A DNA stretch of 40,130 bases from CAZGUG01 sp964529035 (GTDB taxonomy: Bacteria > Bacillota > Clostridia > Ch29), in NCBI GenBank assembly GCA_964529035.1, contig CAZGUG010000013.1, positions 1 to 40,130 of the forward strand. Direction: 5' to 3'. The notes below the pieces were generated by a model. The model was not told where the DNA came from, did no database searches, and worked only from the letters and a program-made list of their open reading frames with translations. Shown in pieces: positions 7,474-16,449 of this stretch (position 1 is the stretch's first letter; each line of letters opens with the position of its first letter). The translations under genes and the position numbers were made by a program.

Positions 7474-8004
7474 TTGGAGGGAAAATGGTCTTGGGTTAAT
7501 GCGGGAATAGCGCTGGGAATGCTTAATATTGTAATTTTCCTTTCCGGAAATCACGTAGGTACTACAACCTTTTACTCTCAGACAACGGGATATCTGACAA
7601 ATTTTTTCTTTCCCGAATGGATACCCAACAGCTACTGGATTAAGGGCACATGCGGCGGCGCAGAAAGCCTTTCGGCAGGCTGGCAGTGGTTACTTGTACT
7701 GGGAGTACTTATTGGGACATTTATAGCGAATCGCACAAGCAAAACTGAAGTTGCAAAAGAGGAAATACCCGAAATGTGGATAGAGCGTTTTGGTAATAAA
7801 CCTAAGTTAAGGTTTGCCCATGCGTTTGTTGGTGGATTTTTATTGTTGTTTGGGTCCAGACTGGCGGGTGGATGTACCAGCAGCCATGTAATTAGCGGAA
7901 TGAGTCAAATGGCTATAAGTGGTATATTTTTTGGTATGGCGACATTTGCAGCGGGTATTACCACAGCTCTGCTAATTTATGGTTCGGGAGGTGCGGTTAA
8001 ATGA
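7474..8004 (+). CDS. YeeE/YedE family membrane protein (first half-transporter)
   Basis: A roughly 176-residue membrane protein of the YeeE/YedE (TsuA-related) family, which moves thiosulfate or related sulfur or selenium species across the membrane. It shows about five hydrophobic segments and the family signature FGSRLAGGCTSSHVISG with its conserved cysteine, plus GTCGGAESLSAGW earlier. Full-length family members are about 350-400 residues and contain two such repeats; here the repeats are on two genes. I start at TTG 7474 because AGGAGG (7460-7465) is correctly spaced and the promoter covers the earlier codons; the TTG at 7402 would add 24 residues. It overlaps the next gene by 4 bases (ATGA), indicating translational coupling and a heteromeric transporter. 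Confidence 0.8.
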   Translation: MEGKWSWVNAGIALGMLNIVIFLSGNHVGTTTFYSQTTGYLTNFFFPEWIPNSYWIKGTCGGAESLSAGWQWLLVLGVLIGTFIANRTSKTEVAKEEIPEMWIERFGNKPKLRFAHAFVGGFLLLFGSRLAGGCTSSHVISGMSQMAISGIFFGMATFAAGITTALLIYGSGGAVK

Positions 8005-8570
8005 ACAGCGTTTTAGCCATTGTTTTTGGAATACTGTTTGGATTTATACTGCAAAGGGCAGGAGCGATGGAGTATAAAAATATAGTTAAGACCCTCAGGC
8101 TTATAGATTTGAGCATAGCAAAATTTATGTTTCTATCTGTGGGTGTTTCTGCAGTAGGAGTTTTTAGTCTTAGAAACATGGGACTAATCACGCTTGATAT
8201 GATTAAGTTAAATTATTTTGGAGTGTTAATTGGCGGACTAATATTTGGTGTTGGCTTTGCAATTGCGGGTTACTGTCCCGGCACCTGTATGGGGGCTTGG
8301 GTTGAAGGTAAAAAGGATGCGGCTTTTGTTTTCCTGGGTGGCATAGCCGGTGTCTTGGCGTATACCATTTTTCAGGATGATATCCTAACTCATATAAGCA
8401 GGTTTGATATGGGAGAACTAATGCTGGGTGATTTTATCCCTTTGAATACTCTGGCATTGGGCGCTATATACAGCATAACAATCGGCATAATTGTTTATAC
8501 GGCAGACAGGATTGAACTTAAGAATAAAGGGAAAAAACCTGATTCCGCGACAAGCACGTATATCCGGTAA
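8001..8570 (+). CDS. YeeE/YedE family membrane protein (second half-transporter)
   Basis: The 189-residue membrane protein has about five hydrophobic helices and the second YeeE/YedE signature GFAIAGYCPGTCMGAWVEGKK, with two cysteines available to relay sulfur. It ends in a short charged tail. It is the partner of the preceding half-protein and the two presumably assemble as one thiosulfate/sulfur-type channel. The start codon overlaps the stop of the first half (ATGA). The downstream rhodanese would process incoming sulfane sulfur. The ion carried cannot be decided between thiosulfate, other sulfur species and selenium compounds from this sequence. Confidence 0.85.
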   Translation: MNSVLAIVFGILFGFILQRAGAMEYKNIVKTLRLIDLSIAKFMFLSVGVSAVGVFSLRNMGLITLDMIKLNYFGVLIGGLIFGVGFAIAGYCPGTCMGAWVEGKKDAAFVFLGGIAGVLAYTIFQDDILTHISRFDMGELMLGDFIPLNTLALGAIYSITIGIIVYTADRIELKNKGKKPDSATSTYIR

Positions 8571-8611
8571 TTATATGAGTTGTCGGCAAATTATTTAAGG
8601 GGAGATAATAA

Positions 8612-9079
8612 ATGTTTAAGACAAATGGTGAAAAAGCCCTTTTGGCTGTTTGCTTAATTACGATTATCTTTATTAGCATAGCAGTAATTGGTGGATTGGG
8701 TGAAGATGCAGCCGCCGGTGATGTAACAGTACAATCAGCTGTTTTTCATTATTTTGAAAGAATACCCGATGATTTACATACAATAAACGCCGGTGAATTA
8801 AAGGCATTATTGGAGCAAAAGAATGGCATTTACGTATTGGACATAAGAAACAGAGGGTACTTCGTCAGGGACCATATCCCCGGTTCTGTTAACATTCCCT
8901 TTGAAGAAGTTGGTAAAAACCTGGGTAAACTGCCGGATGATAAAATTATTATTGTGTATTGTTATAACGGGCAATATAGCGGCCAGGTAGCAGCTCTGCT
9001 GAATATCTCCGGGTATCATGCAAAATCATTATCCGGCGGCTGGGACAGCTGGGTTGAAAAAACTACAATTGTCCATTAG
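8612..9079 (+). CDS. Membrane-anchored rhodanese-like protein
   Basis: A 155-residue protein with an N-terminal hydrophobic anchor (about residues 8-29) followed by one rhodanese domain: INAGELKALLE, YVLDIRNRGYFVRDHIPGSVNIPFEEV, and the active loop VYCYNGQYSG with catalytic Cys117, then LSGGWDSW. Rhodaneses accept sulfane sulfur on this cysteine and pass it on. The domain would face outside the cell. It is 41 bases after the second YeeE/YedE gene and has a GGGGAG ribosome site. I infer that it hands sulfur to, or strips it before, the transporter. The pairing of YeeE/YedE with rhodanese or TusA proteins is well known. Confidence 0.85.
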   Translation: MFKTNGEKALLAVCLITIIFISIAVIGGLGEDAAAGDVTVQSAVFHYFERIPDDLHTINAGELKALLEQKNGIYVLDIRNRGYFVRDHIPGSVNIPFEEVGKNLGKLPDDKIIIVYCYNGQYSGQVAALLNISGYHAKSLSGGWDSWVEKTTIVH

Positions 9080-9164
9080 AAGCATAACGAATAAATTGAG
9101 AGAATAAGGCAAGTGAAAATGAGCTGTCAGAAAGCGGCAAATAATTATATGAGGGGGTTAATTC

Positions 9165-9596
9165 ATGAGGCCCACATGGGACGAATATTTTCTGGAGATT
9201 GCACAGGTTGTATCAAAGAGGTCCACATGTCTGCGGCGTTTTTACGGAGCGGTGATTGTAAGGGACAGGGTGATAGTGAGCACAGGGTATAACGGTTCTC
9301 CCAGGGGAGAAGCTAACTGTATAGATACCGGCAAATGCGTACGGGAAGAGATGAAGGTACCAAAGGGTGAGAGGTACGAGCTGTGTGCCGGTGTACACGC
9401 CGAGCAGAATGCCATCATAAACGGTGACCCGGTAAAAATGAAGGGGGCTGCCATATATATTGCCGGTTTTGAGCATGACGGCTCCTTTGCCGACGGTCAG
9501 CCCTGCCTTTTGTGCCGCAGAATGATAAAAAATGCCATGATAGACAGGGTGGTGTACCTGGACCGGCAGGGGAACATGAAAGAAATTAAAAGTTAG
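9165..9596 (+). CDS. dCMP deaminase family protein (ComEB-like)
   Basis: This 143-residue zinc deaminase has the signature GVHAEQNAI (zinc ligand His and proton-shuttle Glu) and QPCLLCRRM (PCxxC zinc ligands), plus the substrate-region motif STGYNGSPRG typical of dCMP deaminases. The reaction converts dCMP to dUMP, feeding thymidylate synthesis in the cytoplasm. The N-terminus MRPTWDEYFLEIAQVVSKRSTC is characteristic of the ComEB/dCMP deaminase group. A GAGGGGG ribosome site lies 8 bases before the ATG. The next genes handle purines, so this is a loosely nucleotide-related neighbourhood rather than one pathway. Confidence 0.92.
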   Translation: MRPTWDEYFLEIAQVVSKRSTCLRRFYGAVIVRDRVIVSTGYNGSPRGEANCIDTGKCVREEMKVPKGERYELCAGVHAEQNAIINGDPVKMKGAAIYIAGFEHDGSFADGQPCLLCRRMIKNAMIDRVVYLDRQGNMKEIKS

Positions 9597-9692
9597 TTGG
9601 ATACGACAGGCCAATAACCGACAATAAAACAAAAAAACTGAACAATTTAGAAAATTATTTTAAAAAGTATGGAATAATACGGACTTTTATTG

Positions 9693-9698
9693 TATAAT
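9693..9698 (+). promoter_or_regulatory. -10 element for the purine permease
   Basis: TATAAT at 9693-9698 precedes a leader of about 80 bases. That leader contains a small hairpin (GGAGAC 9739-9744 / GTCTCC 9755-9760) directly before the ribosome site. No good -35 is seen. I looked for a purine riboswitch here and did not find its conserved core. Confidence 0.4.
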
Positions 9699-9782
9699 AT
9701 TGGTGTGATGTTCGGAATTATAGGCTGAATTCTAAATTGGAGACCAACGGGTGTGTCTCCCGACAAAAGAGGAGGAATGAAG

Positions 9783-11078
9783 GTGTTAGAAAACTATTTT
9801 AAGCTTTCAGAGAACAACACCAATGTTAAAACCGAAGTAATCGCAGGAATAACCACATTTATGACCATGGGCTATATTATCATGGTAAACCCGTACATAC
9901 TCAGCGAGACAGGAATGGACTTCGGCGCCCTTATAACCGCCACATGCCTGGCCAGTGCCATCGCAACCGTTTTTATGGCGCTTTATGCAAACTATCCCTT
10001 TGCCCTTGCACCGGGAATGGGGCTCAATGCATTTTTTGCCTTCGGCGTGGTACTGGGAATGCAGATAGGCTGGGAGGTGGCCCTTGCCGCAGTATTCATA
10101 AACGGTGTCATATTCCTTTTGCTGACAATGACCAGGGCAAGGGAAGCGCTGTTTAATGCCATTCCGATGAACCTGAAGCTGGCTACAAGCGTTGGTATCG
10201 GTTTGTTTATTGCCTTTATCGGATTTACCCAGGCCGGAATAGTGGTTGCAAACCCCGATACTTATGTGGCTCTGGGCAATTTCCATGACCCGGGAGTGCT
10301 TCTTGCGGTATTCGGACTTGTTGTAGCAGGCTTGCTTCTGGCAAGGGGTGTAAGGGGAGCACTGCTTATCAGTATACTGGCTACTTCCCTGGTGGGAATG
10401 ATAACCGGGATAGTTCCGTGGCCCGAGGGCATTGTAAGCCCGCCGCCAAGCCTTTCGCCAATATTTATGAAGATGGATTTCAAAGCTGCCTTAAACATTG
10501 GCCTTATACCTATTATATTCACCTTTACCTTTGTGGATCTGTTCGACACGATGGGCACCCTGGTGGGGGTTGCTTCCAAGGCCAAGATGCTTGACAAGGA
10601 AGGCAAGCTTCCCAGAATCAACAGGGCACTGGCAGTGGATGCGGTGGGTACCATAGCGGGTGCCACGCTGGGAACCAGTACTGTTACAACCTATGTGGAA
10701 AGCGCATCGGGGGTTGCAGAAGGGGGAAGAACCGGTCTTACCTCGCTGGTAACCGGGGTATTGTTCATATTTGCATTGTTCTTCTCGCCGGTTGTTGCGG
10801 CGATCCCGGGACAGGCAACTGCTCCCGCTCTTATACTGGTTGGCCTGTTTATGATGGAGCCTGTTTTGAGAATAGACCTGTCGGATTATACCGAAGCCAT
10901 TCCGGCTTTCCTGACCATTATACTTATGCCTCTGACATACAGCATAGCCGAAGGCCTGGTTATGGGTGTGCTGTCCTATGTTGTGATAAAGCTTGTTGCA
11001 GGAAGGTTCAAGGACGTTTCGCCGGTAATGCTGGTACTGGGTATATTCTTCGTAATAAGGTTTATATTCTTTGTATAA
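9783..11078 (+). CDS. NCS2-family purine (adenine/hypoxanthine/guanine) permease
   Basis: A 431-residue polytopic membrane protein of the PbuG/PbuO/YicO (AzgA-like) branch of NCS2 nucleobase transporters. Diagnostic segments are EVIAGITTFMTMGYIIMVNP at the start, LAPGMGLNAFFAF, the helix-8 motif FTFVDLFDTMGTLVGVASKA, and GTSTVTTYVESASGVAEGGRTGLTS. These proteins import adenine, hypoxanthine or guanine with protons. I place the start at GTG 9783 (MLENYFKLSE), because AGAGGAGG (9768-9775) is 7 bases upstream; the ATG at 9777 would be only one base from it. Adenine deaminase lies immediately downstream, so adenine is the likeliest cargo. A terminator separates the two genes, so their expression may differ. 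Confidence 0.9.
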   Translation: MLENYFKLSENNTNVKTEVIAGITTFMTMGYIIMVNPYILSETGMDFGALITATCLASAIATVFMALYANYPFALAPGMGLNAFFAFGVVLGMQIGWEVALAAVFINGVIFLLLTMTRAREALFNAIPMNLKLATSVGIGLFIAFIGFTQAGIVVANPDTYVALGNFHDPGVLLAVFGLVVAGLLLARGVRGALLISILATSLVGMITGIVPWPEGIVSPPPSLSPIFMKMDFKAALNIGLIPIIFTFTFVDLFDTMGTLVGVASKAKMLDKEGKLPRINRALAVDAVGTIAGATLGTSTVTTYVESASGVAEGGRTGLTSLVTGVLFIFALFFSPVVAAIPGQATAPALILVGLFMMEPVLRIDLSDYTEAIPAFLTIILMPLTYSIAEGLVMGVLSYVVIKLVAGRFKDVSPVMLVLGIFFVIRFIFFV

Positions 11079-11098
11079 GCAGATATTTTTGTCAGGCC

Positions 11099-11129
11099 GG
11101 GCCCGTCTGCTTTGCAGGGGGGCCCTTTT
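11099..11129 (+). terminator. Terminator between purine permease and adenine deaminase
   Basis: A 12-base stem (GGGCCCGTCTGC / GCAGGGGGGCCC, one G-G mismatch and one wobble, loop TTT) is followed by TTTT. It lies 21 bases before the adenine deaminase start and may act as an attenuator, since no separate promoter fits well in the remaining space. Confidence 0.75.
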
Positions 11130-11149
11130 AAAAGAAGGAGGGAAGTCTT

Positions 11150-12865
11150 GTGGGCTTTGAGCCTGAAAAGCTTATGGAAGTTGCCCTGAAGAAGCGGAAG
11201 GCGGCCATGGTACTCAAAAACTGCAGGGTTGTCAACGTCTTTTCCGGGGATGTAGAAGAAGGGGACATCGCCCTGGAGGAAGGGTATATAGCCGGTATTG
11301 GGCGGTTTGACGGCATAGAGGAAATCGACCTGGGAGGAAAAACAGTGTGCCCGGGATTTATAGACGGGCATGTTCATATAGAATCGGCTATGGTAACTCC
11401 TCCGGTATTTGCATCGGTGGTTGTCGCAAGGGGTACAACCTCGGTGATTGCCGATCCCCATGAAATTGCCAACGTTTCAGGTATCCGGGGTATCGAATAC
11501 ATGTTGAAAACCAGCAGCGACCTGCCTCTTACGGTACACGTCATGGCGCCTTCCTGTGTTCCGGCAACTTCCTTTGAAACAAGCGGTGCCGAGATTACCG
11601 CCCGGGATATTGAAGTTCTTCTGGAAAGGGACGGTATACTGGGGCTGGGAGAAATGATGAACTATCCCGGTGTTCTTGCAGGGGACAAGGAAGTACTGGC
11701 CAAAATATCCGCTGCGAAGGGCCGGATTATAGACGGTCACGGTGCAGGCCTTGCGGGGGAAAACCTAAGTGCCTACTTCCTGGCGGGGATATCCACCGAT
11801 CACGAATGCGTTTCAAAGGAAGAAGCCATTGAGCGGATAAGGCTTGGAGTGTACGTTGCAATCAGGGAAGGGACGGCGGCAAAAAATTTGGAAAACATTG
11901 TACCCGCCGTTAACAGTGACAACTGGTGGAGATTCATGTTCTGTACCGATGACAGGCACCTGGAGGATATAATGACCGAAGGGCATATAGACCACTGCAT
12001 AAGAAAAGCGATAAAGCTTGGCCTGGACCCCGTTACTGCCGTAAGGCTGGCAACCATAAGCCCCGCACGGTGCTACAACCTTAAAGGGCAGGGAGCGGTG
12101 GCCCCCGGTTACAGGGGCGATTTGGCGGTGGTGGATAACCTCGAAGACTTCAATGTGGAAAGCGTGTTTGTGCTTGGGCGGAAGGTTGCAGAAAATGGCG
12201 ATATGCTTTCGGATTTAGCAGTCAAATATCACCCTATGCCCGGGGAAAATTCAATAAACATGGCCCCACTGCAAACAGATGCGTTTGAAATCAGGGCTGC
12301 TGGCAGAAGGATACCTGTAATTGAAATAATACCGGGTTCGATAGAAACCGGCTTTGGATACGCTGATATGGATATCAGGGAGGGTGTGCCGGTACCCCCT
12401 GATGGGGATAACATATTAAAAATTGCGGTAATAGAAAGACATAGGGCCACCGGGAACGTATCCGCCGCCTATATCCGCGGCCTTGGGCTTAGAAACGGCG
12501 CCATTGCTTCTTCGGTGGCCCACGATTCCCATAATATTATCATTGCGGGGGATGACGACTCACTTATGAAACAGGCGGTTATGGCCCTTAATGACTGCGG
12601 CGGAGGTTACTGTATTGTTGACGGCAGGGATAAAGAGACGTTATGCCTGCCGCTGCCGGTGGCGGGACTGATGACAGACAGGCCGGCCGCGGAAGTAAGG
12701 AGACGGCTGGAAATACTGCTTAAAAGGGCGAAGGACCTGGGGGTTCCCGGGAATATTGATCCTTTTATTACCCTTTCTTTCATGGCTCTGCCGGTAATAC
12801 CAAGTCTCAAACTTACCGACAAAGGGCTGTTTGATGTAAATTCCTTCAAATTTGTCGATTTGTAG
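11150..12865 (+). CDS. ade: Adenine deaminase
   Basis: The 571-residue protein is an amidohydrolase of the microbial adenine deaminase family (Ade/AdeC), distinct from adenosine deaminase. It begins with a composite beta domain (LKNCRVVNVFSGDVEEGDIALEEG). It then has the metal site PGFIDGHVHIESAM near residues 66-79, a DPHEIANV segment, IDGHGAGL, FCTDDRH with the late aspartate, and the family's C-terminal domain with VAHDSHNIIIAGDDD. It converts adenine to hypoxanthine and ammonia in the cytoplasm. The start is GTG 11150 behind AGGAGGGAAG. With the upstream permease it forms an adenine uptake and salvage unit. Length and motifs are complete. Confidence 0.95.
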   Translation: MGFEPEKLMEVALKKRKAAMVLKNCRVVNVFSGDVEEGDIALEEGYIAGIGRFDGIEEIDLGGKTVCPGFIDGHVHIESAMVTPPVFASVVVARGTTSVIADPHEIANVSGIRGIEYMLKTSSDLPLTVHVMAPSCVPATSFETSGAEITARDIEVLLERDGILGLGEMMNYPGVLAGDKEVLAKISAAKGRIIDGHGAGLAGENLSAYFLAGISTDHECVSKEEAIERIRLGVYVAIREGTAAKNLENIVPAVNSDNWWRFMFCTDDRHLEDIMTEGHIDHCIRKAIKLGLDPVTAVRLATISPARCYNLKGQGAVAPGYRGDLAVVDNLEDFNVESVFVLGRKVAENGDMLSDLAVKYHPMPGENSINMAPLQTDAFEIRAAGRRIPVIEIIPGSIETGFGYADMDIREGVPVPPDGDNILKIAVIERHRATGNVSAAYIRGLGLRNGAIASSVAHDSHNIIIAGDDDSLMKQAVMALNDCGGGYCIVDGRDKETLCLPLPVAGLMTDRPAAEVRRRLEILLKRAKDLGVPGNIDPFITLSFMALPVIPSLKLTDKGLFDVNSFKFVDL

Positions 12866-12887
12866 CCTGCATAAATGGAATATGTTA

Positions 12888-12896
12888 TGATATAAT
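12888..12896 (+). promoter_or_regulatory. Extended -10 promoter of the LytS gene
   Basis: TGATATAAT is an exact TGnTATAAT extended -10, about 27 bases upstream of the kinase start. The -35 position (12868-12873) is weak. Confidence 0.55.
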
Positions 12897-12922
12897 GTAG
12901 GTATCAATTGGAGGGTGCTGCT

Positions 12923-14638
12923 ATGGTATCGGTTATAATTGAGGTTGTCGGCAACCTGGCGAATAAACTGGGCATAATCATTGTGCTTATTTTTTTCCTG
13001 TCCAGGATAGAAGTGTTCAAAAAACTCATTCTCAAAAAGGTTATATCGCCCTATGAGCGCATCATCCTGGCACTTATATTCGGTGGAATAGGCATACTGG
13101 GTACCTATTCGGGCATTCCAATCATGGGTTCTCTGGCAAATTCCAGAATTATAGCGGTAATGGTTGCAGGTATACTTGGCGGACCGGTTGTGGGAATCGG
13201 TGCCGGATTGATTGCCGGAATTCACCGGTGGGCGATAGATATCGGAGGTATTACTGCTGCAGCCTGTGGTATATCAACGGTTATCCAGGGTGCCATAGGG
13301 GGCTATCTGCATCGAAGGGTCGGCAATAAAAGGATAAACATGTGGTATCCTCTGACAGCGGTAATAGCTGCAGAAATGCTGGAAATGCTCATGATACTGA
13401 TTATAGCCACTCCGCAGAGCGCTGCCATAGAAGTGGTTAAAATCATAATTCTGCCCATGACTGCGATAAACTCCATAGGTATGGCGGTGTCAATCCTGTT
13501 TATAAACAACATATACGGGGAACAGGAAAAGACCGCTGCCAGGAACGCCCAAATGGCGCTTAACATTGCAAACAAAACCCTTCCCTTTTTCAGAAAAGGA
13601 CTCAACAACCTGTCGGCAATGAAAGCAACAAAAATAATACGGGAAATGACGGGTATAGACGGGGTTTCGATAACCGATACAAACAGGGTGCTGTCCTTCT
13701 TTGGGAATATTGACACATCCCTTAGTACCGACCGGCCTATTGACAATTCCGCAGTATTGGAAGCCATCACATCGGGGAAAGGCAATACAGTGAGCATGAC
13801 AGGACCCGATGGCGGGCAGCAGACAATAATAGCGGTTCCCCTTAAGGAAAGAAACATAATAATAGGAAGCCTGGTGCTTTTCAAGGACGGCAGGGACAGC
13901 ATCGGATGGGTTGAGGAGGAACTGGCCTTAGGCCTGGCACAGCTTTTTTCCACACAGCTGGAGCTGAGCAAAATTGAAGAGCAGTCCCGTCTTCTGGCCA
14001 AGGCGGAGCTTCAGGCGCTGCAGGCCCAGATAAACCCGCACTTTTTGTTTAATGCCTTAAATACCATAGTATCCTACTGCAGGATAAGTCCCGAGGTGGC
14101 AAGGAAGCTTCTGATAGACCTGGGAGACATCTTAAGGAACAACCTGAGCCACTACGGAGAGAATATTGACCTGTATGCCGAAATCAAAAATATTAAATCC
14201 TATCTCAATATAGAAAAAGCCAGGTTTGGAAGCAGGCTTAACGTAAAATTCGAAGTACAAAAGGGTATAAGCTGTTCCATTCCGCCGCTGCTTCTGCAGC
14301 CGCTGGTGGAAAACTCCATAAAGCACGGACTGGCTCCCAAGGAAGAGGGGGGCACCGTGGTAATAGGCGTGAACCGGATGGAGCAGGGTATATATATATG
14401 TATAGAGGACGACGGGGTGGGCTTTGATGCCAGCAGCGTAATTGCACAGGGAGAAAGTGCAGATTCCCATAAAAAGATTGGCTTGCGCAACATTGATAAA
14501 AGGCTTAAGAATGTATATGGTAACGATTACGGCCTGAAGATTGAAAGCGAAACGGGAAAAGGGACACGGATATCGATGGTGATACCCGATTATTCGGAGG
14601 ACTACAGCCGTATAATAGCGGAAGGGACTGTCGGCTGA
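12923..14638 (+). CDS. LytS-type sensor histidine kinase
   Basis: A 571-residue kinase. Residues 1-190 form the 5TM-5TMR_LYT sensor, with the conserved SLANSRIIAVMVAGILGGPVVG segment and AGIHRW. A GAF-like domain follows (about residues 225-340). The LytS/YehU-type His_kinase domain contains QINPHFLFNALN with the phosphoaccepting His373, and the ATPase domain has VENSIKHG and EDDGVGFD. Such kinases (BtsS, YpdA, LytS) are known to sense extracellular pyruvate and other carbon signals and to control pyruvate transporters. Start ATG 12923 follows GGAGGG. The next gene, convergent, encodes a CstA-type transporter, and the matching LytTR regulator lies just beyond it; kinase and regulator are therefore not in one operon. 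Confidence 0.9.
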   Translation: MVSVIIEVVGNLANKLGIIIVLIFFLSRIEVFKKLILKKVISPYERIILALIFGGIGILGTYSGIPIMGSLANSRIIAVMVAGILGGPVVGIGAGLIAGIHRWAIDIGGITAAACGISTVIQGAIGGYLHRRVGNKRINMWYPLTAVIAAEMLEMLMILIIATPQSAAIEVVKIIILPMTAINSIGMAVSILFINNIYGEQEKTAARNAQMALNIANKTLPFFRKGLNNLSAMKATKIIREMTGIDGVSITDTNRVLSFFGNIDTSLSTDRPIDNSAVLEAITSGKGNTVSMTGPDGGQQTIIAVPLKERNIIIGSLVLFKDGRDSIGWVEEELALGLAQLFSTQLELSKIEEQSRLLAKAELQALQAQINPHFLFNALNTIVSYCRISPEVARKLLIDLGDILRNNLSHYGENIDLYAEIKNIKSYLNIEKARFGSRLNVKFEVQKGISCSIPPLLLQPLVENSIKHGLAPKEEGGTVVIGVNRMEQGIYICIEDDGVGFDASSVIAQGESADSHKKIGLRNIDKRLKNVYGNDYGLKIESETGKGTRISMVIPDYSEDYSRIIAEGTVG

Positions 14639-14661
14639 GGTAATAGGGAACGAAGCGAAAG

Positions 14662-14694
14662 AAAATGCGGATGCTTTTTTTGCATCCGCATTTT
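14662..14694. terminator. Bidirectional terminator between lytS-like and cstA
   Basis: A perfect 13-bp stem (AAAATGCGGATGC / GCATCCGCATTTT, seven-T loop) lies between the convergent genes. A- and T-tracts on the flanks serve both strands. Confidence 0.9.
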
Positions 14695-14705
14695 GTATTC
14701 CTTCT

Positions 14706-16319
14706 TTATTTCTCCAGTGGAGCTTCCTCTTTTCCTGCTATTATCTTGTAGCCCTGGATCGCCAGTACTACTGCCAGTGCCAACAGGAGTATCGGGAAGA
14801 CTACCAGTATATAATTCTGGGCCGCCATGTTGGTCTGGATGAGCTGCAGAAGCGCCAGTACCGTTACTATCAGCATGAAGGTCATTGGTATGGTAAACAT
14901 ACTGTAGTTCTTGCCGCTCTTTTTCAGCCACACTGCCACAGAAAGAAGTGCAAGGCCTGCAAGCAGCTGGTTTGCGGAGCCGAATATGGGCCATATTACG
15001 CTCCAACCGGTTAATGCCAGCCATCCGCCAAGCACAACGGTTACCAGGGTGGAAACATAACGGTTGGAAAGCGGGTTTTGCTTTTCCTTGGAAGCATCAT
15101 AGAAGAACTCTTCCAGTATGAAGCGGCCAAGCCTGGTTCCGGTATCAAGACTGGTCAGGGCAAAGGCTGATACCGCAAGAGCTACGAAGGATTTACCAAT
15201 TTCAAAGGGTACTCCGAAGCTGGTCATGAAGTTTCCTATACCGTCCGAGAATACGTTGTTGGGGCCGCCCGCGTCCGCAAGGGCTGCGAATTTATCGGCA
15301 CCTATATATGCGGCGGTTATTATGGCTATTGTTGCCAATACCCCTTCTATCAGCATGGAACCGTAGCCTATCAGTTTGGTATCTCCTTCATTGTCCACCT
15401 GTTTTGACGTGGTACCCGAGCCTACCAGTGCGTGGAAGCCGGATATGGCGCCGCAGGCCACCGTTACGAACAGCATCGGGAACAGCCACTGGCTTCCCAC
15501 CTTAAAGGTTGTGAAGGCCGGTGAGACCATTGCGGGTCTTGCGATAAGAAGTCCCAGTACTGCGCCTGCTATCATGGCATACAGCAGGAAGGAGTTAAGG
15601 TAGTCCCTAGGCTGCAACAGTATCCACACGGGCGTAACCGATGCCACGAAGATGTATACGACAAGTATTCCAACCCATGTGTTCCAGCTAAGCTGAAGCG
15701 GGAATATGTTTCCAAGAACTATACAGCAAAACAGAATGATTACTCCCACTACACTGCTTATGCCCAATGGTGCGCCCTTTCTGTAAACAAAATAGCCAAA
15801 CAGAATGGAAAGGACCATGAACATTACCGATGCAGATGCGGCTGCCGGAACGGCAGTGAAAGTATTGGCAACGATGTTGGTGAAGGCTGCTATTATAAGC
15901 AGCAGAGTGAGCCAGGCAAAGGCGGAGAACAACTTTTTACCGGTTTTGCCTATATTGGCTTCTATTACTTCACCGATAGATCTGCCGTCATGCCTTACAG
16001 AGGCGAACAATGCACCGAAGTCATGAACACCTCCGAAGAATATACTTCCGATAATTATCCACAGCAAAACGGGTACCCAGCCGAATATGGCCGCGGCAAT
16101 AGGTCCTGTAATCGGGCCTGCGCCTGCTATGGATGCAAAGTGGTGACCCAAAAGCACCGGTGCTTTGGCGGGTACGTAGTCCACGCCGTCACCCCTGGTG
16201 TGGGCGGGGGTTTTCCTTTTGGGGTCAACTCCCCACTGCTTGGCCAGCCATGCACCGTAGGTCGCATAGGCAATTATGAAGCATACAATACTGATGAGAA
16301 TTACTAATAATGAGTTCAT
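14706..16319 (-). CDS. cstA: Carbon starvation protein A family transporter
   Basis: The 537-residue polytopic membrane protein has the CstA signatures YVPAKAPVLLGHHFASIAGAGPITGPIAAAIFGW near residues 48-82, HDFGALFASVRHDGRSIGEV, LVGSGTTSKQV and SLDTGTRLGRFILEE. It has roughly 15 hydrophobic segments. In enterobacteria, CstA and its paralogue BtsT import pyruvate; CstA has also been linked to peptide uptake. This shorter form (E. coli CstA is about 700 residues) is typical of Firmicutes. It starts at the minus-strand ATG 16319 behind AAAGGAGG. It lies between a LytS kinase gene and a LytTR regulator gene, matching the BtsS/BtsR-BtsT logic, so pyruvate is the most likely substrate and inducer. 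Confidence 0.92.
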   Translation of the reverse strand: MNSLLVILISIVCFIIAYATYGAWLAKQWGVDPKRKTPAHTRGDGVDYVPAKAPVLLGHHFASIAGAGPITGPIAAAIFGWVPVLLWIIIGSIFFGGVHDFGALFASVRHDGRSIGEVIEANIGKTGKKLFSAFAWLTLLLIIAAFTNIVANTFTAVPAAASASVMFMVLSILFGYFVYRKGAPLGISSVVGVIILFCCIVLGNIFPLQLSWNTWVGILVVYIFVASVTPVWILLQPRDYLNSFLLYAMIAGAVLGLLIARPAMVSPAFTTFKVGSQWLFPMLFVTVACGAISGFHALVGSGTTSKQVDNEGDTKLIGYGSMLIEGVLATIAIITAAYIGADKFAALADAGGPNNVFSDGIGNFMTSFGVPFEIGKSFVALAVSAFALTSLDTGTRLGRFILEEFFYDASKEKQNPLSNRYVSTLVTVVLGGWLALTGWSVIWPIFGSANQLLAGLALLSVAVWLKKSGKNYSMFTIPMTFMLIVTVLALLQLIQTNMAAQNYILVVFPILLLALAVVLAIQGYKIIAGKEEAPLEK

Positions 16320-16420
16320 AACAAACCTCCTTTAAATTTTTTTAGAAGGAAATGCGTATTCGGACTCTTCACCCCCTTTACAGATAAAGAGCAGGTATAA
16401 TTATGCAGTATTCTAAGTCT

Positions 16421-16449
16421 ATTATAGAACAGGACAGCACAAATGTTTA
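16421..16449 (-). promoter_or_regulatory. cstA promoter
   Basis: On the minus strand, TAAACA (16449-16444, 4 of 6 matches), a 17-base spacer and a perfect TATAAT (16426-16421) lie about 100 bases before the cstA start. The leader is long and ends in AAAGGAGG. Confidence 0.6.

Noticed and set aside
9600..9782. Purine riboswitch before the purine permease
   Set aside because: The leader has a small hairpin but none of the conserved purine-aptamer core or loop sequences.
9807..10286. Cysteine- and histidine-rich minus-strand frame
   Set aside because: It is antisense to the purine permease; its odd composition is a by-product of the opposite strand's alanine, valine and methionine codons.
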